Positions 23,326 through 35,316 of a stretch of DNA of 64,000 bases are shown here, in pieces (the stretch's first letter is position 1; the number at the start of each line of letters is the position of its first letter). The DNA is from Floccularia luteovirens (taxonomy: Eukaryota; Basidiomycota; Agaricomycetes; Agaricales; Squamanitaceae), in assembly GCA_009739215.1 (NCBI GenBank), contig VSJF01000005.1:1054001-1118000 (forward strand), read 5' to 3'. Under the pieces are notes generated by a model, which did not search any database, had not been told where the DNA came from, and saw nothing but the letters and a program-made list of their open reading frames with translations. A program made the position numbers and the translations under genes.

Positions 23326-24782
23326 TATGGACATGTGCTCTGGAAGGATATCACACAGAACAAGGTGCATATGCCTTACTCAAGCCTTAATAATCACCTT
23401 GGTTTGAATTTAGTCATCGGAAAAGCGTTGTGAGTATTTTTAGACCGCGGTTGCTCGATGTCAGCTTGCTTGTGATGTTTGAAAGCCTTGTGAAAATGGA
23501 ATAGAAAAGGTCGTTGTACGTTATATGTTACCACTGTTGCTGTGCTGGTGCGCATGCTTGGTAGCTATTCTTACCCATGGAGTTCATTGTTAAACCAGAA
23601 CTGTCGACCTGTCACGTATGTACTTATATGATAGTATGTCAACAATAATGTTAACATAATGCTCCGATTCAACCGAAAACATGAGATAATCTTCACATTG
23701 CGAACCTAAAATACATTTATTAGGATCACATTTTGCCAACAGCTGTCCGCTTACTACGAAGCTGCCCAGTAGTTTGAATAGGTACCTGGTTTGGCAGGTC
23801 AACTAGAGCATCCGGTAGCTCACAATCACACATCTTTTGGTCATGCATGGTTACAACGTGGAGAAAAAATTCCCACACCCTATTGCTTACTGTGAGAAGA
23901 CCCTTATTGTTTCCGTGAATACACCAACTCCAGTACACGAGGTCGAAAAGGTCCTTTTTCGAGATTCGAAGTGAACAGACTCGAGTAAAAAAAAATTTCT
24001 TTGATCATGAGCCGATGGCTGGGATATGTTGTTTGCGCCCGTAGCATATGGCTCCTCCTTACCTGGATATCAAGAAGCGATGTCTGGTGATCCACAATGC
24101 GATAGCTTTGAATCCGAGATCATTGCGAGCCAATTGTCCGAAACTTGGCAATTCAAGACAAGGGAACGGTTTGCAAAGAAGTGTTTGGAATGTTTAGAAA
24201 AAGTTGAAATAATCATGCATGGGAGAAGCCATTCTTCGGCCACGACCCGAACAGCTACCCGATGCCATTGCGAAGTCTCCATCGACATCAACATAAAAGA
24301 CCATTTTTACATATAAATGCAACGGAACGGTCACAACCTTGTTTTTCTCCGCACTACCGAACCGCATTTGGCTTGCTGTTGGAATAGCTTCTGCACATTC
24401 GTTGATCGTCTTATTCTTATCTGTGAGAAATTTATTCCGTTCAACTGGGGAAACTTGAGGTCTTGTGTGTTTATTATATTCAACTGTCTCCTTCAGCTTC
24501 TGCTTCTTGGACAGTTCGCATGATAGGTATCGTATGCTCAACGGGGTCAGGCGGGATTGAAATGCTGGCTGATCATTTCGTCAACAGTTGTGTCACACAT
24601 GGTATACTCGGATACAACACTAGATTTGTGAAATGAGCTGCAACTGAATTAACAGAAGGTATGTCAATGTGATCATGTTTCCTGAGTCTCTGAAGCTCAT
24701 AAAGCCACCCCAAGTTGCTGCAACTGCCTCGCCACGGGATCTCACCTCGCCTAAACATTAGACATCTAAACTATCGCCTACC
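23326..24782. other. Intergenic, no supported gene
   Basis: Several 60-115-codon frames on both strands (for example minus 24194-24541 and plus 24026-24316, which overlap each other) lack domains, signal peptides or consistent splice structure. Nothing is supported. Confidence 0.4.
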
Positions 24783-26275
24783 ATGAAATCCTACGCGAAA
24801 GCAATCCTATTTGCCTCTCTTGCTGCCCCAGCGTTGTCATACACGTTGTCTGACAATATCGTTGGGTCCGGTTTCTACAACTCGTTTGATTTTGAAGCCA
24901 TTGCCGATCCCACCCATGGCCGGGTGTAAGATATTCTACATTATGCTACGTGTCTAGATAGACTTAACATTGCGCTTGCTTTTAGCACATATGTTAGCCA
25001 ACAAACCGCTCAGAGTCAGAACCTGACTTTTGCATCCTCCGACTCCTTTGTTCTTCGCACGGACTTCAAAACCGTACTGAACCCGAGCGGAGCGGGAAGA
25101 AACTCTGTTAGAATCAGGTCCAAGAAAACGTACACTACCCATGTTGCCGTGTGAGTTTTTTCTGTTTGATCTCCACCTAACCGAAATTCAAGAGTGGCAA
25201 CATAGTTTCAATATTCGTCATATGCCACAAGGTTGCGGGTGAGATATTTTCCTCAATGTCGTAACTTTTTCCTTATGATTTGTGAAGCACATGGCCCGCT
25301 GTTTGGGAAACGAACGAATCCAACTGGCCCAATGGTGTAAGTGGTCTGAAACCAATCCAACGATTCAAAACACTGAACTTCTAAAAGGGCGAGATAGATA
25401 TAGTTGAAGGTGTCAACGATCAACCGCCTAATGCCGTAACTTTACATACCAGCTCTGGTACGATTGTCATCCATATTGTTGGTCATTGATATTGATCTCA
25501 AGGGTAACTAGGTTGCACCATGCCCGCTTCTCGTGCACAAACTGGGTAAATACCAGCTGAATATTGAGTATTCTTGTTCACTGAACTGTCTTTCTGCTTC
25601 AGTACATCCACTCAATTGGACTGCAACACAGCCGTAAACGGTAACGCTGGATGTGGTGTCAGGTTGCCAACTAGCCAAAGCTATGGTCCAGCATTCAACA
25701 GTAATGGTGGCGGATGGTTCGTTCGCAGGGCTCTTGTAACGTGTGTGACAAGCTAACGCCTTTCTTTTTTAGGTATGCAGTCGAAAGGACTACAACATAT
25801 ATCAAGGTATGGTTCTGGGCGAGGAACGATGGCTCAGTTCCATCGGAAGTGAGAAATGGAGCCTCTACAGTTAACCCTAACAATTGGGTACGTTTCCGCT
25901 ATACTAGGTTTCAACCTGTTTTTCTGATTGTTATTCTCAGGGAACACCCTCCGCATTCTTCCCAAACACAAGCTGCAACTTAGCAACACATTTCAATAAT
26001 CATAACATAATAATCAACCTAACTCTTTGTAAGTTTGATAAATACTCGAGTTTTCAACAATGTTCCTCATGAGTTTACTCCAGGTGGTGATTGGGCAGGA
26101 AATGTTTACAGTCAATCAGGTTGCCCTTCAACATGTGTCGGTAAGTAATAATCGAAAATAATGGTTCAGCATTATGATTCTGAGCAACACACTCTCTACA
26201 GATTTCGTGAATAACAATCCTTCTGCATTCACTAATGCATTCTTTGATTTCGCGTCTCTCAAAGTCTATCTTTAA
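24783..26275 (+). CDS. Glycoside hydrolase family 16 endo-beta-glucanase, secreted
   Basis: Eleven exons (24783-24925, 24986-25150, 25206-25238, 25288-25336, 25388-25457, 25512-25545, 25603-25716, 25773-25887, 25941-26028, 26084-26140, 26202-26275) sum to 942 nt, 313 aa. A signal peptide covers roughly residues 1-19. The catalytic signature GEIDIVEGVND places the nucleophile at about Glu132, Asp134 and the acid/base Glu137. Other GH16 landmarks are FNIRHMPQGCGTWPAVW, VWFWARNDG and CGDWAGNVY. Cysteines late in the protein (SGCPSTC) suggest disulphides. Members of this fungal group act on beta-1,3 or mixed beta-1,3/1,4 glucans, in wall remodelling or nutrition. There is no GPI-like tail, so free secretion is expected. 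Confidence 0.92.
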
Positions 26276-27093
26276 GTCTACTTATCATTTGAAGATTTAT
26301 GTATTTTTACTTTGAATTTTTGTACATGAGGCATATCTTTTCTATCCGCTTTTGAGACAGCGGCTGGGTCTACTTATTTATTACTATGCTCACCTCCTAC
26401 ATTCATTTTCCGAGTTCTTTTGAAGTACTTGTCTACTACCTTTGTTTGGGAATATAACAAAACTACATATCGTTATATTTTCATCAGCAAAGTTGTTTTT
26501 GGTGCATCCCCTGTGACCACGCCAGGTTATTGTGGTAATGGGATCCAGTTTGTTCCATGAGCTCGCGCACCTACCCGGTTAGTCGTATCTTATAATCTTT
26601 GTAGATTGGAGCGTTAACACTAGTAAGGAAATTTTATTACTAGAGGCGCCATAAATAGGACTGAGTTCAGACTTCCCTTCTTTTGTTAATCAAATGGAAT
26701 TCTTAAGTTTCAAGCTCAAAGCTTCAAGTTTGGAAGAAGTTTGCTCTTTGTCTATGAACATACTGTTACGGCTATAATTAATGATTTTTAATTCAAGTTG
26801 ATGGTTTGCGATGATATTTGGATGATTCATCCTGACTAGCTCATCGTGTTCTCATGATGAGTAATTTTTCTATTTTTGACGAACTACAACGCTGAAAAGC
26901 ATCGTGATCAAGACAAGGCAATCTCGCGATTCCAGATTGGTCGCCGTAAAACTCCACCATGCGGATATAGCCTCCTGAAGGAGAAATTTACATATTGCAC
27001 GCATGCGAGTCCGATGACCACGATACGGAAAGTATATAAGCCACTGTAGTGCACTGGGCGGGCCAGATTTCACTTGACCTTACCAGCGATAAA
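26276..27093. other. Intergenic, no supported gene
   Basis: AT-rich spacer between two plus-strand genes. A 67-codon minus frame at 26870-27073 is unsupported. No repeat is recognised. Confidence 0.5.
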
Positions 27094-29334
27094 ATGGCCA
27101 TGAATGCTCCCTATGGTACTTGGTCGTCGCCACTCACAGCTAAGGCCATTACGAAAGGGGTGAGCATTATGTAATTCCAGTTTTAGATTGTTGAACTATA
27201 GATATCGGTCGTCGCCGCCATTTGACCATTAGGCAACCGTAATTTCTGACGTTATCGTTGATCCAATAACATCAAAAGTCTACCATCTTGAGAACCGGCC
27301 CTCGGAAGGCGGCCGCAACGTTCTCGTCGATACAGTAGCCAAAACTGATGTTGTTGGGAAAGATTGGAATGTGCGCACTCGAGTTCATGAATATGGAGGC
27401 TCTGCTGCTATTGTCTATGCCGGCGTTGCGTATTTCTCTCATTTGAATGATGGGAGAATTTATAGTGTGAAAGCTGGTGAAGAACCGGAGCCGATCACTC
27501 CAAGTATGTTCAAGTATAGCATGTGGGAAGGTAATCTGGCTCTTTGTACTGATTCATTTTACTTTTAGAAGACGTTTCGTATCGCTTCGCAAATTTTGAA
27601 GTGAACCAGAAGTATCCACATCTTCTAATATCCATTCTAGAAGATCACACAAATGACACGCCTGCCACGGTTATCAACACTCTTTGCATCATAGACATTC
27701 TTACAAAAGTGGTTCATCCTTTGGTCGGTGGCGCAGATTTCTATGTTTCACCCAAATTTTCGCCGGACGGAACCCGACTAGCTTGGCAACAGTGGAATCA
27801 TCCTGACATGCCGTGGCACGGAGCATCGATCTGCGTCGCAGATTTTAGTGTTGGAGATGACAACATCCCATCCGTACAAAATACCAAGCACGTTGCAGGA
27901 GAGGCACATAAGACTGGTGCTGTCTATCCATCGTGGGCAGATAATGATACACTCGTTTTCATCTCTGACGAAACCAAATACGCTAATCCATGGAAACATG
28001 TTAACGGCAAAAACACTCAGTTATTGAATCAACCCTACGACTGTGGCCGTCCTGGGTGGTTCTTGAACTGGATGCCATATGCCATAGTTGGTAATGGTAG
28101 GAAAGGATCTCACATGTTGCTCAATATTATCAAGGAAGGCCGCGATATTCCATGTCTTATTGATATCAGTGGCTCTACCGAACCCCAGTTTATAGAAAGC
28201 CCATACGTTACAGTGGAAGTCATTCGTTCGTTGTCGCGCAACAAGCTTGAAGTTGTCTTTTGTGGAGCCCAGGTGGATGATGGAACGAGAGTTGTCCAAC
28301 TCTCTCTTGGGACCTCGTCAGAAGGAAAAACTATTGTGGCTTCAAAAAACTTTGTCGCTTTGAGCCAGATTTTGCCTGACAACGAGAGAACTGTTCCCCG
28401 CAATATTATTTCCTTACCACGACCCTTAACACTAAAGACGCAATCCGGTGATTCTTTGTATATCTTATTCTATGGTCCCAAAAATCCAAAATACTCCGGG
28501 AGCAGCATAGAAGGCGAGAAGCCTCCGTGCATAGTCAGCGTTCATGGGGGACCAACTATGTACTCTTATCAGAGTTTCGATCCTCTTGTGCAGTATTTCA
28601 CGTCGCGCGGATTTGCCTGGTTTGTCTCAATTCACTCTTTCATTGGTGTTATTTTTGAAACTTGTGAAACAGGTTAGACGTCAACTATCGTGGATCTGCA
28701 GGATATGGTCGTAATTATCGCGAACGTCTAGATGGAAACTGGGGCGTACTAGATGTCAATGACTGTATCCTAGCGCCACAGATTATATCATCTGCACCGT
28801 ACGACCTCATAGATCTGAAGCGCGCAGGTAATCAGGGGTAGATCTTCTGGAGGATTCGTCACAATGGCTGCCATCACTACCGCGCCTGACGTGAATGTAT
28901 TTGCTGGTGCTGCTACTACATTTGGAATATCAAACCTGACAGAACTCGCTGCACACACCCATAAACTGCAATCCAGATATATGGACAAGTTGATTGGTGG
29001 ATATTACAAAGATGTCCCAGATATTTTCCAGGCTAGATCCCCAATAAACCACACTGAGAGAATCAGCGTACCCTTACTCGTTAGTATCTTCCTACTTGAC
29101 ATTGTCTTTATATTTGGTTTTAATATAGTTTCAAAGATCCTGCATGGGGAAGATGACAAGGTTGTTCCAACAGAGCAAGCTCGTTTCATTTATGAAAAGG
29201 TCCTCAGTCGTGGAGGAGATGTCGAATACAAGATATATCCAGGAGAAGGACATGGATGGCGGCAGGAATCGACTAGTATCGACGCTCTGGAAAGAGAGGA
29301 GAGATTTTTTAAGCGAGCATTGAAGCTGAATTGA
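27094..29334 (+). pseudogene. S9 prolyl-oligopeptidase-like peptidase (acylaminoacyl/dipeptidyl peptidase type), frameshifted
   Basis: Exons 27094-27159, 27233-27503, 27569-28619, 28673-29079 and 29137-29334 encode about 663 residues. The N-terminal beta-propeller includes RTRVHEYGG, FANFEVNQKYPHLL and FSPDGTRLAWQQWNHP. The hydrolase domain has VSVHGG and [12 protein letters not shown], then the nucleophile elbow GRSSGGF, the Asp region HGEDDKVVP and the His region YPGEGHGW. Between DLIDLKRA (ending 28826) and VIRGRSSGG (from 28828) one extra G at 28827 breaks the frame just before the catalytic Ser, so translation as written loses all three catalytic residues. No plausible intron repairs it. 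The last intron (29080-29136, 57 nt) is itself free of stops. It is either a recent pseudogene or a one-base assembly error; enzymes of this type remove N-terminal residues from peptides. Confidence 0.85.
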
Positions 29335-30090
29335 ACTTACTATACATCACTAGACAAATATATATCGGAACGGATAGAACTGATTAGCCCTTTCGATTCT
29401 TTCGTACTTGCTTAAAAAGACAGTCCCACCAAGTTTAAGTAAATTTGCTTTGCAGATGTCAAAGTGCCTCACTTGTGCCTTAGCCCTGAGCCCAAGGAGA
29501 TAATGTTTACATAAAACATGCAAAGTTTTATAAGATCTGTCGGACGCATCAGCAAAAGTCAGAGTAACTTTTTTTTAACTTTTTTAACTTTTTTTTAAAA
29601 AAAGGAAAAAAAAAGAGAAAAAAAGATGAAATTTCAGCTTATTTTAGGCTCCTTTTTTTTAACTTTTACTTGGAATTTTCCTTGTAAAAAGACAATCTAC
29701 ACTCTTTTTTACTACTTAGCACTACTTTTATGTACTTTTTTCTGTGCTGAATCTGAGAATTTTTTTAATACTAATTCTAAGGATGCTTTAAGTATTAAAA
29801 AAAGAAGCTTAAGTAAAAAATAAGTGAAATAAGCAAGGTGTGCTAAGCATGTAAAAGTAAAAAATAAGTATGATTTTAATGAGATTAGTATATTTTTAAG
29901 TAGATAACCTATTAAAAAAAGCATACTGAAATTTTTAAAAAGCATATTTGGTTGTTATTAACATATCAATCAGTAAAAAAATCATATTTTAGTGCAAGTT
30001 GTAAGTTATATGTATATAGTGTGGAGGTGGCAGCAATGGAAACAGAATAGCAAAGGACACTAGACATGATTATAAGGATAACATGCATAA
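29335..30090. other. AT-rich low-complexity spacer
   Basis: Bases 29570-29990 consist largely of T and A runs (for example two TTTTTTTTAAC blocks near 29570-29665 and many AAAAAATAAGT motifs). The two lysine/phenylalanine-rich frames here are composition artefacts. This marks the border between the gene-bearing left part and the transposon-rich right part. Confidence 0.6.
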
Positions 30091-30634
30091 TCAGTCTAAA
30101 TCACAACTAAAATCAGAATCATCATCATCAGCAAGTAATGTGTAGTCTTTATCCATAGCAAATTTGGAAGTGCTGGTGGTGATATTTGAATCACTATGTC
30201 AATTCATCTGTAAAAATTGCTTGGCATCCTCCATGATCTCATTGAACTTTTTATTATTGGAAAGTGTTGTTGAAGCTGATATAAAGTACCCATTAGTTTT
30301 GTCCCCCCAATTCATTGCATTGAAGTTAGTAGACTTTCCAGACTCCTTCCTAGTAGCATTGTTCACAGTCTTCATGATGAAGCTTTTGAAATTCCCAGCA
30401 TTGCATTCTGCTATGCTTTCAGCTAGTAATTTAACCATTCTTTCATAAGGTTAGTGCACATTCAGTCTGTAAATAAAGGTTATTTTACTTCTTTCAAAAG
30501 AATGAATTGATATGGCCTATAGCAGCTGCAGAAAATGCAAGTGCTGCACAGGGCAGATCAAAGTCCCCAAGGATTGGTACAGTCACTATGGTGGCCACCA
30601 TATTCAAATGGGAGGTGAAGGTTTGTAAGACTAG

Positions 30635-31234
30635 TTGTTACCGTTGGGGGTTTTATGCATTATCGTTTGCTGTCTCGTTGTTTGGCCGTCCAGGTAAGGG
30701 AACAGTTGATGGTTTTGCCAGTCAGATTTCCCTGGCATGATAGTGGGATTACTCCACTATATGAGTTACAAACCACTTGTTGGGATCTCTCTGAGGTCAA
30801 TTACAGAGGAAGAACACACAGGCCTTTCAGCATGTATGGTGTTGTCTGTGCTGTTATTACAACTTGTCCTGCCATCCTAGACAGGGGAGAGAGATAGACC
30901 AAAGGTAACAGAGTATAAAGCAAGTGTATTGCAAGTACTTGAAACTAAGATCAAACTGAGGCTTGTTTGTAGTTTTGCACTACTTAAATACAAGTATGCT
31001 ACTTCTAATAATAACCTATTGCGTGCTTGCTAAGTAAGCTACAAGTCAGTGCAGAGTCATACAGAAGTATCTACTAGTCATTTAGAAGCTTTTACAAGTT
31101 ATTATGAGTTAAAAGAACCAAAATGTGAGTCATATATAAAGCATGTATGGAAAAGTAATAAACGAGGCGGAAACGCATTATGCACATGTCCTAAAGTCCA
31201 GGGATATATGCAGAGTCTGAATAAGGTCATAACA
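30635..31234 (-). mobile_element. Solo LTR, Gypsy-A family
   Basis: About 600 bp, antisense: begins TGTTACCGTTGGGGG and ends AAGGTCATAACA. The flanks share CTAG(T), consistent with a target duplication blurred by one base. It matches the LTR next to the Gypsy-A internal region, and has no internal sequence of its own. Confidence 0.85.
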
Positions 31235-32405
31235 CTAGTAGTCCACAGAATATACCTTTATGCCTTATCTTAAATAAAGTTAGTTTTACAGATTTAGAAA
31301 GAAATAGATACTCACCACATCTTTCTTCTTGTAAACTCTATTATATAGAAAACTCCAGTCCTCCAATGTTTTTACTGCCCATTCCTGATGAGCTATGTCA
31401 GAAGTAATCTTGTTGCTATTAGAATCAAAGAATGCTTGAATAATTGCCAGTGCATGAGAACCAAATTTACTATGCCACTCAGATGCACACTGATCGGCCT
31501 AGGCAAGGTACATTAGGCCAAGAGCTTAGAAAAATACAGGTACTTACAATGTAAAACACAGGGCACCCTATATCTACAGAGGCAGAAATCTTTGCCTCAT
31601 AGACATAATCCCAGATCTTTTGCATGATAGAAGCTGCCTTACCATCATGCAGGGTCCAGACATCTTTAGCTGATCGATTTCCCAGGTATTTCTCATATGT
31701 AGGAATGAAGAAGCAGTGCCATGCATTGTTATCCATGCAGCCTGGAGGAAGGTCAGTATTATTATATTTCTCTTTTCACCCTGTGGTATGCTTGGGAGGT
31801 TGGGAGATGGGCCCTATTTTGATGATGGCCTATTATCATATTAGTATAATAAAATTTCATTTTTTGTATGACTTGCTGCATTGGTAAGGCATTTTCTGCC
31901 CTTGATAGGGCTGGATAATGCTGCTATATGTTCCAGGCTATCATCCTCCACTAATTCACAAGACCCCGTATCATCATCATTTGAATCCTTGTATTTTTTC
32001 TGTTTTTGCATACCACTCTTTGTACTGATGACCATGGCACTTGACATGCAAGTTGTGTGGAAGGCAGCAGTGGTAGATGAGGCTGTATGAGTGGCAGGGA
32101 CAATTTTGGGGTTTGCTTTCACTTGAACCTGTGATACAGCTAAATCAGTGCAAAAGCTATACTAATATATTATTTGTCTTATCTTAGCAGACCAATCTAT
32201 GACATAATCTTCAAAGTTGCTCTGCCTAGCTTCTGTAGTGCTGATATCATGATAGAAAAGAGTTGTTTCACTTAAAATTAGTAGAGATGGCTCAAGCATG
32301 AGGTGGACACACATGGTAGTTCCATTGTAAACCTAATCAAACAACTTGGTTATTGTTGTGACAGCTGCAATTATTATTATCAGTGACTTACCTTGCTGTA
32401 CTCCC

Positions 32406-33010
32406 TGTTATGACCTTATCTGGATACGCGCTATCTCCCTGGACTTTAGAATGTGTATGCAACGCGTTCCTGCCTCGTTTACTTGTTTTCCATATACGTT
32501 TTGTATTTGACTTGCATTCTGCTTCTATTAACTCGTAGTGACTTGTGTCTGCTTCTAAATGACTTGTAGATACTTCTGTATGACTCCGCGCTGACTCGTA
32601 GCTTACTGAGCAGACACGCGTTTAGCTATTATTAGAAGTAGCATACTTGTATTTAAGTAGCGCAAAACTACAGTCAAGCCTCAGCTTGATCTTAGTTTTG
32701 AGTACCTCCTAATATGAGCAATTACTCTGTTACCTCAGTGACAACTAAGTGACTCTCCCTCCCTTGTCTAGGACGGCAAGATTGTTGTAAATAACAGCAC
32801 GGATGACACCATACAGCCTGAAATGCCTGGCTGTCCTTACCTCTGTAACTGACCTCAGAGAGACCCCGGCAGGTGGTTTGTAACCTGTGTGGTAGCATAA
32901 CCTACCATCACGCTAGGGAAATCTGACTAGCAAACCCCAATCATTCCCTAACCCGGACATACCTACGACGAGACCAGTAAACGATAACGCCCAAACCCCA
33001 AACAGTAATA
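32406..33010 (+). mobile_element. Solo LTR, Gypsy-A family, target duplication CTCCC
   Basis: 605 bp, sense: starts TGTTATGACCTTATC and ends AGTAATA. CTCCC occurs immediately before (32401-32405) and after (33011-33015). It is inserted in a coding exon of the broken unknown gene. Confidence 0.9.
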
Positions 33011-33594
33011 CTCCCTACAATGTTCAGGCTCCTGATGGCTGGCTTCTACAGCCTCTCTTATCTTTGTTGCCTTCTTTTTTTTAGATGCTAATTCATCATT
33101 ATGCTTGGTACCTGAATCAATCATTGGTTCATCTTCATCTTGACAAACATTAGCCATTGCATAAGTTCTTTGTAGGCCCCATTTTTTTGGCATGAGTTCA
33201 TGAATGTCAAGATCCATTGATGCATTGTCTGAGTTTGCAGATTCAACTTGAGCAATATCCAGCTTATTAGCCATCTGCCTCCTTCCCATGTTTTTTCTTC
33301 CCTCTTATAACAACTTATCAGTTTTCACTAGTTTCTGATATCAGTGGTGCACTCACTATGCTTGGGAGCCTCTTCCATAGTCACAATCAACTTCCTGCTT
33401 GCAACATCCTCCAGATTGTTATCACCTGATAATTTACCTGTAGTATCTTGATTACATGCAAGTTGTTAGCAATCACCTGGATCTTGCATGGAAGGCTCAC
33501 CATTCTCTTTCTCAACTCACTTCCATTTCTGGTGATTGCATGCAGGCTTTGGGTGGCCATGGGGGATGAGCTTGTGATTGGCTGTGGTCTCTTG

Positions 33595-34202
33595 TGTTAC
33601 TATTAGAGGTTTATATGTCATCATTTACTTGTCTCATTGTTAGGAGGTGTCCAGGTTAGGGTACAATTGGTTGTTGCCAGTCAGATTTTCCTGGTGCAAT
33701 AGTAGGTTATGCTACTACACAGGTTACAAACCACCTGTCAGGGTCTCTCTGAGGTCAGTTACAGAGGAGGGAACAGCTAGGCATTTCAGGCTGTACAGTG
33801 TTGTCTGTGCCACTATATACAATGATCCTGTCATCCTAGACAGGGGAGGGAGAGTCACTTAGATTGTTATGGAGGTAACAGAGTAATCGCCTGTATTAGA
33901 GGGTACTTGAAACTAAGATCAAGCTGAGGCTTGTCTGTAGTTTCGTGCTATTTAAATACAAGTATACTACTTCTAATAATAACCTATTGCGTGCTTGCTA
34001 GGTAAGCTATAAGTCAATGCAGAGTCATACAGAAGTATCTACTAGTCATTTAGAAGCCTATACAAGTCACTACAAGTTAAAAGAACCAAAACATGAGTCA
34101 TATACAAAATGTGTATGAGAAAGTAATAAACGAGGCCAGAACGTGTTATGCATGTGGTCTAAAGTCCAGGGATATACATGGAGTCCGGATAAGGTCATAA
34201 CA
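33595..34202 (-). repeat. 3' LTR of Gypsy-A copy 1
   Basis: 608 bp reading, on plus, from TGTTACTATTAGAGG to AAGGTCATAACA. It adjoins the element's polypurine tract, which fixes this repeat family as the Gypsy-A LTR. No matching 5-bp duplication is visible because the other end of the element is lost. Confidence 0.85.
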
Positions 34203-34218
34203 TTACCCCATTTATATG

Positions 34219-35316
34219 TTAGAAGTCCCAGTACTTCTAATATTCATACAAGAATTTCTTCATGCCCATTTGTTAATGGTGAGGCTCACCAGACATATTG
34301 CTCATTGCAACGTCATCCCATTCATGGTAGTCATAGTCAGGAGAGTGAGGGTATTGGAAGGGGCCCTGATTTAATTCTATAGTTCTGATGCATCATTCTT
34401 TGGCGATGTGGTCCAAGACACATTGTTTGTCTGCACAATTGCCAGAGTAGTGACCAGGCTTGTATCTCTTGCAGTAGATGCATCTGTATTTGGGGCAATC
34501 CATTGCCCAGTGATATATTGACCCACATTGGAAACATTTGTCATTGATGGCCCTGAGGGTGACGGAGGTGGGTTTTTGTGGTCGTGGTGGAGGAGACGTT
34601 CTTGGTCTGCCTGTACTGCGCTCTGTATGTTGCAGGGTGTGAAGAGGGAATGGCGGATGAGGAGTGGCTGTCCTTGTTTCTGGTCTGATGTATATAGACA
34701 ACTAGTCTGTGAGACTTTCACAGTTGAGAGAGTCGAGCTGGAGGGTGCTAAGCTCAATAATCTTGGTCATGAGTTGTTGTAATTTCTCATGGACTTCGAA
34801 TGAAGTGTATAATTCTCTAAATTTAGGGGCATTCTTAGGGGCAATCTTGTCAAGCCAGTTGTTGATGAAGAGTCTCTTGTCTTCTTCTTTAAATAATCTT
34901 TTAATATCTAAAAGGTGGAGATAGTTGATCTCGGGGGATACTCTGGGATAGGGTGGACCTGTAGAGGTTGAGCTATCAGATTCTAAGAAGATGGGGATGA
35001 TGGGGATCTGGATGCAGACATGCAATGGAGGTGGGGAGATGGGTGCTAGGGATGGGAGTTTAATCAAGAGTAAAACAGGGAATGGTGCTGGTGCTGGTGG
35101 AGATGCTGGAGATAGTGCAGGTGGTGGTACAAATATAGTTGGCAGTACAAGGGGGGATACTGGTGGCAGTACAGGTATTTCTGATGGTTGGATAAATATA
35201 GAGTGTTCTCTGTGAATAGGGGTTGCTGGGGCGGACTGAATATGAGCTGAACTTTGAGAGATGGGTTCTGGGGTTGCTGCTACTGGTGCTGGAGAGGTTT
35301 CTTTGTTGGAAGTCAT
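34219..35316 (-). pseudogene. Gypsy-A copy 1 extra 3' ORF: Pro-rich protein with paired zinc knuckles
   Basis: Starts MTSNKETSPAPVAATPEP at 35316, a few bases from the end of the chromodomain ORF. A long Pro/Ser-rich region (about residues 1-100) is followed by a helical segment (INYLHLLDIKRLFKEEDKRL, FRELYTSFEVHEKLQQLM). Two Cys/His knuckles come next: CFQCGSIYHWAMDC and CIYCKRYKPGHYSGNC. The protein would end KYWDF at 34219-34221. A TAG (CAG in copy 2) at about 34702 and three later stops break it. It lies downstream of pol, where gypsy elements normally carry no coding sequence, and the ordinary gag knuckle is present upstream, so this is an additional nucleic-acid-binding ORF. It recurs in copy 2. 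Confidence 0.75.

Larger units (their letters stand above)
30091..33594 (-). pseudogene. Broken multi-exon gene of unknown family, split by two solo LTRs
   Basis: Reading the minus strand from 33594, coding segments follow one another. They are an N-terminal piece with PHGHPKPACNHQKWK, then 33289-33016 (MGRRQMANKLDIAQVES), EYSK at 32405-32394, VYNGTTMCVHLMLEPSLL (about 32335-32190), 32122-31860 (VQVKANPKIVPATHTA), 31740-31548 (MDNNAWHCFFIPTYEKYLG), 31500-31312 (ADQCASEWHSKFGSHALAI), about 30634-30530 (VATIVTVPILGDFDLPCAA) and 30440-30091, ending in an acidic ADDDDSDFSCDLD tail. Introns between several segments are GT-AG. Solo LTRs at 32406-33010 and 30635-31234 interrupt it, and an in-frame TGA lies at 30197-30199. 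The 5' end is cut by the Gypsy-A LTR at 33595. I do not recognise a domain; the mix of repeats and decay suggests a repetitive, possibly transposon-borne, family. Confidence 0.55.

Noticed and set aside
24194..24541. 115-codon minus frame upstream of the GH16 gene
   Set aside because: Overlaps competing frames, has no domain, signal peptide or splice context.
29626..29945. Lys/Phe-rich frames on both strands
   Set aside because: Produced by poly-A and poly-T runs; no conserved segment.
34991..35215. Gly-rich plus-strand frame (also minus 42714-42965)
   Set aside because: Antisense shadow of the Pro-rich part of the Gypsy-A extra ORF.
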